Below the pieces are notes generated by a model. The model was given only the letters and a program-made list of their open reading frames with translations. It searched no databases and was not told the origin of the DNA. From JAFDXJ01 sp038257845 (GTDB lineage Bacteria > Bacteroidota > Bacteroidia > Chitinophagales > Chitinophagaceae), in contig JBBSQL010000001.1 of assembly GCA_038257845.1 (NCBI GenBank), positions 186,001 to 250,000 of the forward strand: a stretch of 64,000 nt of DNA, read 5' to 3'. This document shows positions 60,633 through 64,000 of this stretch, piece after piece. The stretch's first letter is position 1; the number at the start of each line of letters is the position of its first letter. Both the position numbers and the translations under genes were made by a program.

Positions 60633-61979
60633 TTAAGCTACTGTTTCCAAAGGTGCGGCATAATTTGCCAAACCATAATTTCTTCTTTGTGATTCTTCCG
60701 GATTTAAAACATGCCACTCAAACTCATCCCTGAAATGCCTGATAGAAGCTGCAACCGGCCAGGCCGCCGCATCACCAAGCGGGCATATTGTATTCCCTTC
60801 AATTTTTCCCTGGATATCCCACAATAATTCTATGTCACTCATCTTCCCTTTTCCTGTATCAATATTCTTTAAAATCCTTTCCATCCAACCGGTTCCTTCG
60901 CGGCAGGGGCTGCATTGTCCGCAGCTTTCATGCCTGTAAAAACGGGCGAATGTATAGGTATTCTTTACTACACACTGGTCTTCATCCAGCACAATAAAAC
61001 CACCGCTGCCCATCATACTCCCGGTTTCAAATCCGCCATCAGCAAGGCTTTCATAATTCATATACCTGGTTTCTCCTTTTGCTGTTTTAAGCAAAAGATT
61101 AGCGGGTAAAATTGGCACTGAAGAACCACCCGGAATGCAAGCTTTTAATCTTTTGCCATTTGCAATACCACCACAATATTCATCGCTATAAATAAAATCT
61201 TCTACTGAAATAGTCATATCAATTTCATACACGCCGGGCTTGTTGATATTGCCGCAGGCACTAATTAGTTTTGTGCCTGTTGATCTGCCCACGCCAATCT
61301 TCGCATATTCAGCGCCAGTCATTTTGATGATGGGAACAACTGCTGCAAGTGTTTCTACATTATTTACAACGGTCGGGCAATTCCATAAACCTCTTACAGC
61401 CGGGAATGGAGGCTTGATCCTGGGATTTCCTCTTTTGCCTTCGAGTGATTCGAGTAAAGCAGTTTCTTCTCCACAGATGTAAGCGCCTGCGCCGGGATGA
61501 ACATATATTTCACAATCAAAACCAGTTCCTAAAATATTTTTCCCCAGGAAACCATTTTGCTTTGCTTCCTGAATAGCTTGTTCGAGAATATCTACGATCC
61601 AGGCATATTCGCCGCGTATATAAATATAAGATCTGTTGGAACCCAATGCGTATGAAGAAATGATCATGCCTTCAATCAATAAATGCGGAATAAATTCCAT
61701 CAGGTAGCGGTCTTTAAAAGTGCCGGGCTCACTTTCATCCGCATTGCATACGAGATACCTGGGTGTATTTTCAGGCTTCGCCAAAAAACTCCATTTTAAT
61801 CCGGTTGGAAAACCTGCTCCACCCCTGCCTCTCAGCCCACTTAACTTTACTTGTTCGGTAATATCAGCAGGCTGCATTTGCATGGCTTTTTCCAATGAAA
61901 GATAACCTCCATTTTCGCGGTACGCTTTGAAATAACGAATGCCTTCTATATGATCGTTTTCTAAAAGTAGTTTTACCAT
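60633..61979 (-). CDS. nuoF: NADH-quinone oxidoreductase subunit F (FMN, NADH site)
   Basis: NADH-oxidising subunit with FMN and the N3 4Fe-4S cluster. The 448-residue protein has the FMN/NADH loops GLRGRGGAGFPTGLKWSFL (~47-65), CNADESEPGTFKDR (~78-91), YIRGEYAWIVDILEQAI (~118-134) and GAGAYICGEETALLESLEGKRGNPRIKPPFPA (~165-196), then the N3 ligands in CGQCSPCREG (~350) and a distant Cys in TICPLGDAAAWP (~395). It follows nuoE by 73 bases. Overall match to the family is very strong. Confidence 0.98.
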   Translation of the reverse strand: MVKLLLENDHIEGIRYFKAYRENGGYLSLEKAMQMQPADITEQVKLSGLRGRGGAGFPTGLKWSFLAKPENTPRYLVCNADESEPGTFKDRYLMEFIPHLLIEGMIISSYALGSNRSYIYIRGEYAWIVDILEQAIQEAKQNGFLGKNILGTGFDCEIYVHPGAGAYICGEETALLESLEGKRGNPRIKPPFPAVRGLWNCPTVVNNVETLAAVVPIIKMTGAEYAKIGVGRSTGTKLISACGNINKPGVYEIDMTISVEDFIYSDEYCGGIANGKRLKACIPGGSSVPILPANLLLKTAKGETRYMNYESLADGGFETGSMMGSGGFIVLDEDQCVVKNTYTFARFYRHESCGQCSPCREGTGWMERILKNIDTGKGKMSDIELLWDIQGKIEGNTICPLGDAAAWPVAASIRHFRDEFEWHVLNPEESQRRNYGLANYAAPLETVA

Positions 61980-62052
61980 TTTTTATAAAATATTTCGTTT
62001 AAAATATTGCAGTAAACATTTTTCTGCAAATTCAACGGCTATTCTTATTCAA

Positions 62053-62541
62053 TTAATTATTCATTGTTCTGCAACTTTCAATAATGCTGTCTATTTTTTC
62101 TTTGGTCAAATGTTCCCTGTAAGTTTTCCCCAACTGCATCATGGGCGCATACCCGCATGCACCAAGACATTCTACTGTTTTCAAAGTAAACATGCCATCG
62201 GTTGTGGTTTCACCAATGCCAATATTTAATTTCTGTTTGATATATGCGATGATCTCATCGCATCCCTTGATCATACATGGGCCGGTTTGGCAAACTTCAA
62301 AAATATATTTACCCACAGGATGAAAATTATACATGCTGTAAAATGTGGCAACTTCATATACTTCAATTGGGTCAAGTTGCAAAAGTGTGGCCACATAATC
62401 CATTGATTCTGTACTAAGCCATCCGCCATTTTCTTCCTGCGCCAGGTGCAACACAGGTAAGATGGCGCTTTTCTGTTTTCCTTCAGGATAAAAGGAAATG
62501 ATCCTGCTGACTTCTTTTAATTTCTCTTCTGAAAAAACCAT
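62053..62541 (-). CDS. nuoE: NADH-quinone oxidoreductase subunit E (2Fe-2S)
   Basis: Thioredoxin-like subunit with cluster N1a. The 162-residue protein has a helical N-terminus (YPEGKQKSAILPVLHLAQEENGGWLS) and the four ligands in CQTGPC (~84-89, C-x4-C) and CLGACGYAP (~124-128, C-x3-C). Length matches E. coli NuoE (166). It lies 40 bases downstream of nuoD and 73 upstream of nuoF. Confidence 0.97.
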   Translation of the reverse strand: MVFSEEKLKEVSRIISFYPEGKQKSAILPVLHLAQEENGGWLSTESMDYVATLLQLDPIEVYEVATFYSMYNFHPVGKYIFEVCQTGPCMIKGCDEIIAYIKQKLNIGIGETTTDGMFTLKTVECLGACGYAPMMQLGKTYREHLTKEKIDSIIESCRTMNN

Positions 62542-62581
62542 ATATAATTTTTATAAAAAAATTCAACTAAAATTCATTTTT

Positions 62582-63814
62582 CTATGCATCCATTTCACCG
62601 GCAATCAAATTCAGGCTACTCAATACAACCACTGCATCACTCAGCATACAACCCTGCGTAATTTCATTAAAGGCCTGGTAATAAATAAAACATGGCCTGC
62701 GGAAATGTAAGCGATAAGGTGTACGGCCGCCGTCACTAATCAAATAAAATCCGAGTTCGCCATTTGCACCTTCCACGCAATTATATACTTCGCCAACAGG
62801 AATTTCCGTTTCGCCCATGACAATTTTGAAATGCCATATCAAGGCTTCCATTTTTGTATAAACATCCTGCTTGGGTGGTAAATAATATTCCGGCGCATCC
62901 GCATGAAATACTTCTGCTTCAGCTCCTTTAAATTCCTGTACTTTTTTATAAGCCTGTTCGATAATGGAAAGGCTTTGCCACATTTCCTGGTTTCGCACTA
63001 AAAACCGGTCGTAACAATCACCCGTTTTTCCAACAGGAATTTTGAAATCAAAATCTTCGTAACTACTATATGGCGTATGCACGCGAACATCATAATCCAC
63101 GCCGGCTGCACGAAGATTTGGGCCGGTAAATCCGTAATTCAAAGCCCTTTCAGCACTGATCGGACCCGCCCCAATCGTGCGTTCCATAAAGATCCTGTTT
63201 CTTTGAAGGAGCGCTTCAAATTCTTTCAATACGCCGGGATATTCTTTTAGGAATTTCTCCAGTTTGGTAAATGCGATGTTATTAAAATTTCTTTCAAATC
63301 CGCCAATGCGGCCAATATTTGTAGTAAGCCTTGAACCGCATATTTCTTCATAAATTTCATAAATAAGTTCGCGGTATTGCATCACGTATAAAAACACAGA
63401 CAATGCCCCGGTATCAACGCCAACAATAGAGTTACAAATCAAGTGGTCCGAAATCCGCGCCAATTCCATAATAATGACACGCAAATAATCAACGCGTTTA
63501 GGAATTTTTACCCTTAATAATTTTTCGCAGGTAATATGCCAGCCCATATTATTAATGGGTGACGAGCAATAGTTGAGCCGGTCCGTTAAAGTAGTAATCT
63601 GGTATAATGGCCTTCTCTCTGCAATCTTTTCAAAAGCCCTGTGAATATAGCCAATCGTTTGTTCTGAAGAAATCAAGCGCTCGCCATCCATCTCCAGGAT
63701 ATTCTGAAATACACCATGCGTTGCAGGGTGCGTTGGGCCCATGTTTAACGTGGTCGTCTTTTTTTCAATAGAACCTTCCGGCAATTTGATATTGGGAAAA
63801 ATAAGATCAGACAT
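62582..63814 (-). CDS. nuoD: NADH-quinone oxidoreductase subunit D
   Basis: 49-kDa-type subunit that forms the quinone-binding site together with NuoB. The 410-residue protein begins with the family motif NMGPTHPATHGVF (~25-37, His residues near quinone), then GYIHRAFEKIAERRPLYQ (~60), LTDRLNYCSSPINNMGW, ELARISDHLI (~112), the GPxxRA-type TGPNLRAAGVDYDVR (~213-227) and a C-terminus ending in DAVVVLSSLNLIAGEMDA. NuoD is a separate protein from NuoC here, not fused as in E. coli. It is 31 bases downstream of nuoC. Confidence 0.98.
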   Translation of the reverse strand: MSDLIFPNIKLPEGSIEKKTTTLNMGPTHPATHGVFQNILEMDGERLISSEQTIGYIHRAFEKIAERRPLYQITTLTDRLNYCSSPINNMGWHITCEKLLRVKIPKRVDYLRVIIMELARISDHLICNSIVGVDTGALSVFLYVMQYRELIYEIYEEICGSRLTTNIGRIGGFERNFNNIAFTKLEKFLKEYPGVLKEFEALLQRNRIFMERTIGAGPISAERALNYGFTGPNLRAAGVDYDVRVHTPYSSYEDFDFKIPVGKTGDCYDRFLVRNQEMWQSLSIIEQAYKKVQEFKGAEAEVFHADAPEYYLPPKQDVYTKMEALIWHFKIVMGETEIPVGEVYNCVEGANGELGFYLISDGGRTPYRLHFRRPCFIYYQAFNEITQGCMLSDAVVVLSSLNLIAGEMDA

Positions 63815-63845
63815 CCTGTTTATATTTATCTTCTATTTTAAAAAA

Positions 63846-64000
63846 TTATAATACCGAACTTCCGCGGCCAAACATTTCATCATCCTTATCAATCCTGGTT
63901 TGATCTTCCATCGGGTATTCTTTCCGCATAGGGAAATAATCCATTTCATCCACATTCTGAATTCTTTTCAGGTTGGGATGACCCACGAAATTAATTCCAA
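63846..64000 (-). CDS. nuoC: NADH-quinone oxidoreductase subunit C, C-terminal part (runs off right edge)
   Basis: The last 51 codons of a gene continuing past the right edge. The translation contains VGHPNLKRIQN, MDYFPMRKEYPMEDQTRID and ends in MFGRGSSVL, matching the conserved C-terminal end of the 30-kDa-type complex I subunit (GHPxLxRI, then YPLRKDYPxEDxxR). Only this part is visible, so length and start are unknown. It lies directly upstream of nuoD on the same strand; nuoA and nuoB are expected beyond the edge. Confidence 0.92.
   Translation of the reverse strand, partial: GINFVGHPNLKRIQNVDEMDYFPMRKEYPMEDQTRIDKDDEMFGRGSSVL

Noticed and set aside
1..64000. CRISPR arrays, tRNA or rRNA genes, insertion sequences, prophage.
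   Set aside because: No regularly spaced repeats, no tRNA-like cloverleaf in any gap, and no transposase, integrase or phage structural gene was seen.

Overview
The window reads as a chromosomal segment of a low-GC member of the Bacteroidota, most likely Chitinophagaceae or a close relative. Supporting signs are SusC-like TonB receptors with a CarboxypepD_reg domain, a GLPGLI-family protein paired with an outer-membrane beta-barrel, a Bacteroidetes putative porin, a Rcp1-type response regulator, a NuoG without its large molybdopterin domain, and many exact TAnnTTTG boxes (the Bacteroidetes -7 promoter element) just upstream of start codons, with Shine-Dalgarno sequences mostly absent. The family-level placement is inference. 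Coding density is very high: no gene-free stretch exceeds about 250 bases. I see no tRNA or rRNA gene, no CRISPR array, no IS element and no phage.

Layout. 1-3.6 kb: the C-terminal bulk of a multi-PAS/GAF histidine kinase (cut by the left edge) with a translationally coupled response regulator, then a decayed gene tail. 3.7-26 kb: a loose storage-glucan region (DPE2-type 4-alpha-glucanotransferase, branching enzyme glgB, glgC, glgA, ROK glucokinase) interleaved with an MFS exporter, a di-haem cytochrome, a Gfo/Idh/MocA oxidoreductase, an L,D-transpeptidase, a TonB receptor, purC, trhO and an OMP/GLPGLI pair. 26-35 kb: aquaporin, DUF423, aroK, a glutaryl-CoA-dehydrogenase-like enzyme, ychF, arginine decarboxylase, the rpmI-rplT operon and an M13 peptidase. 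35-44.5 kb: a metal-binding chaperone, porin, ahcY, lipoproteins, a VapC-type toxin-antitoxin pair, DUF1573-yajC-coaE and yebC. 44.6-52 kb: two secondary transporters, DedA, a heptosyltransferase-like GT9, a YwqK-like protein, aroQ and a MacB-type permease. 52 kb to the right edge: one long minus-strand respiratory complex I operon, nuoC (partial) to nuoN in canonical order.

How the genes work together. GlgC makes ADP-glucose, GlgA polymerises it and GlgB branches it. The MalQ/DPE2 enzyme and the glucokinase handle maltose and glucose from glucan turnover. Complex I is the main energy module. Well-formed intrinsic terminators (some bidirectional) and TAnnTTTG promoters divide the segment into short transcription units.

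I found no convincing new multi-gene system. The most useful leads are small: an aquaporin whose pore arginine is a valine, tandem inverted repeats over the ahcY promoter, a structured rpmI leader, a hairpin inside the nuo operon, the truncated NuoG, and an unexplained OMP/GLPGLI pair inside the glycogen genes.
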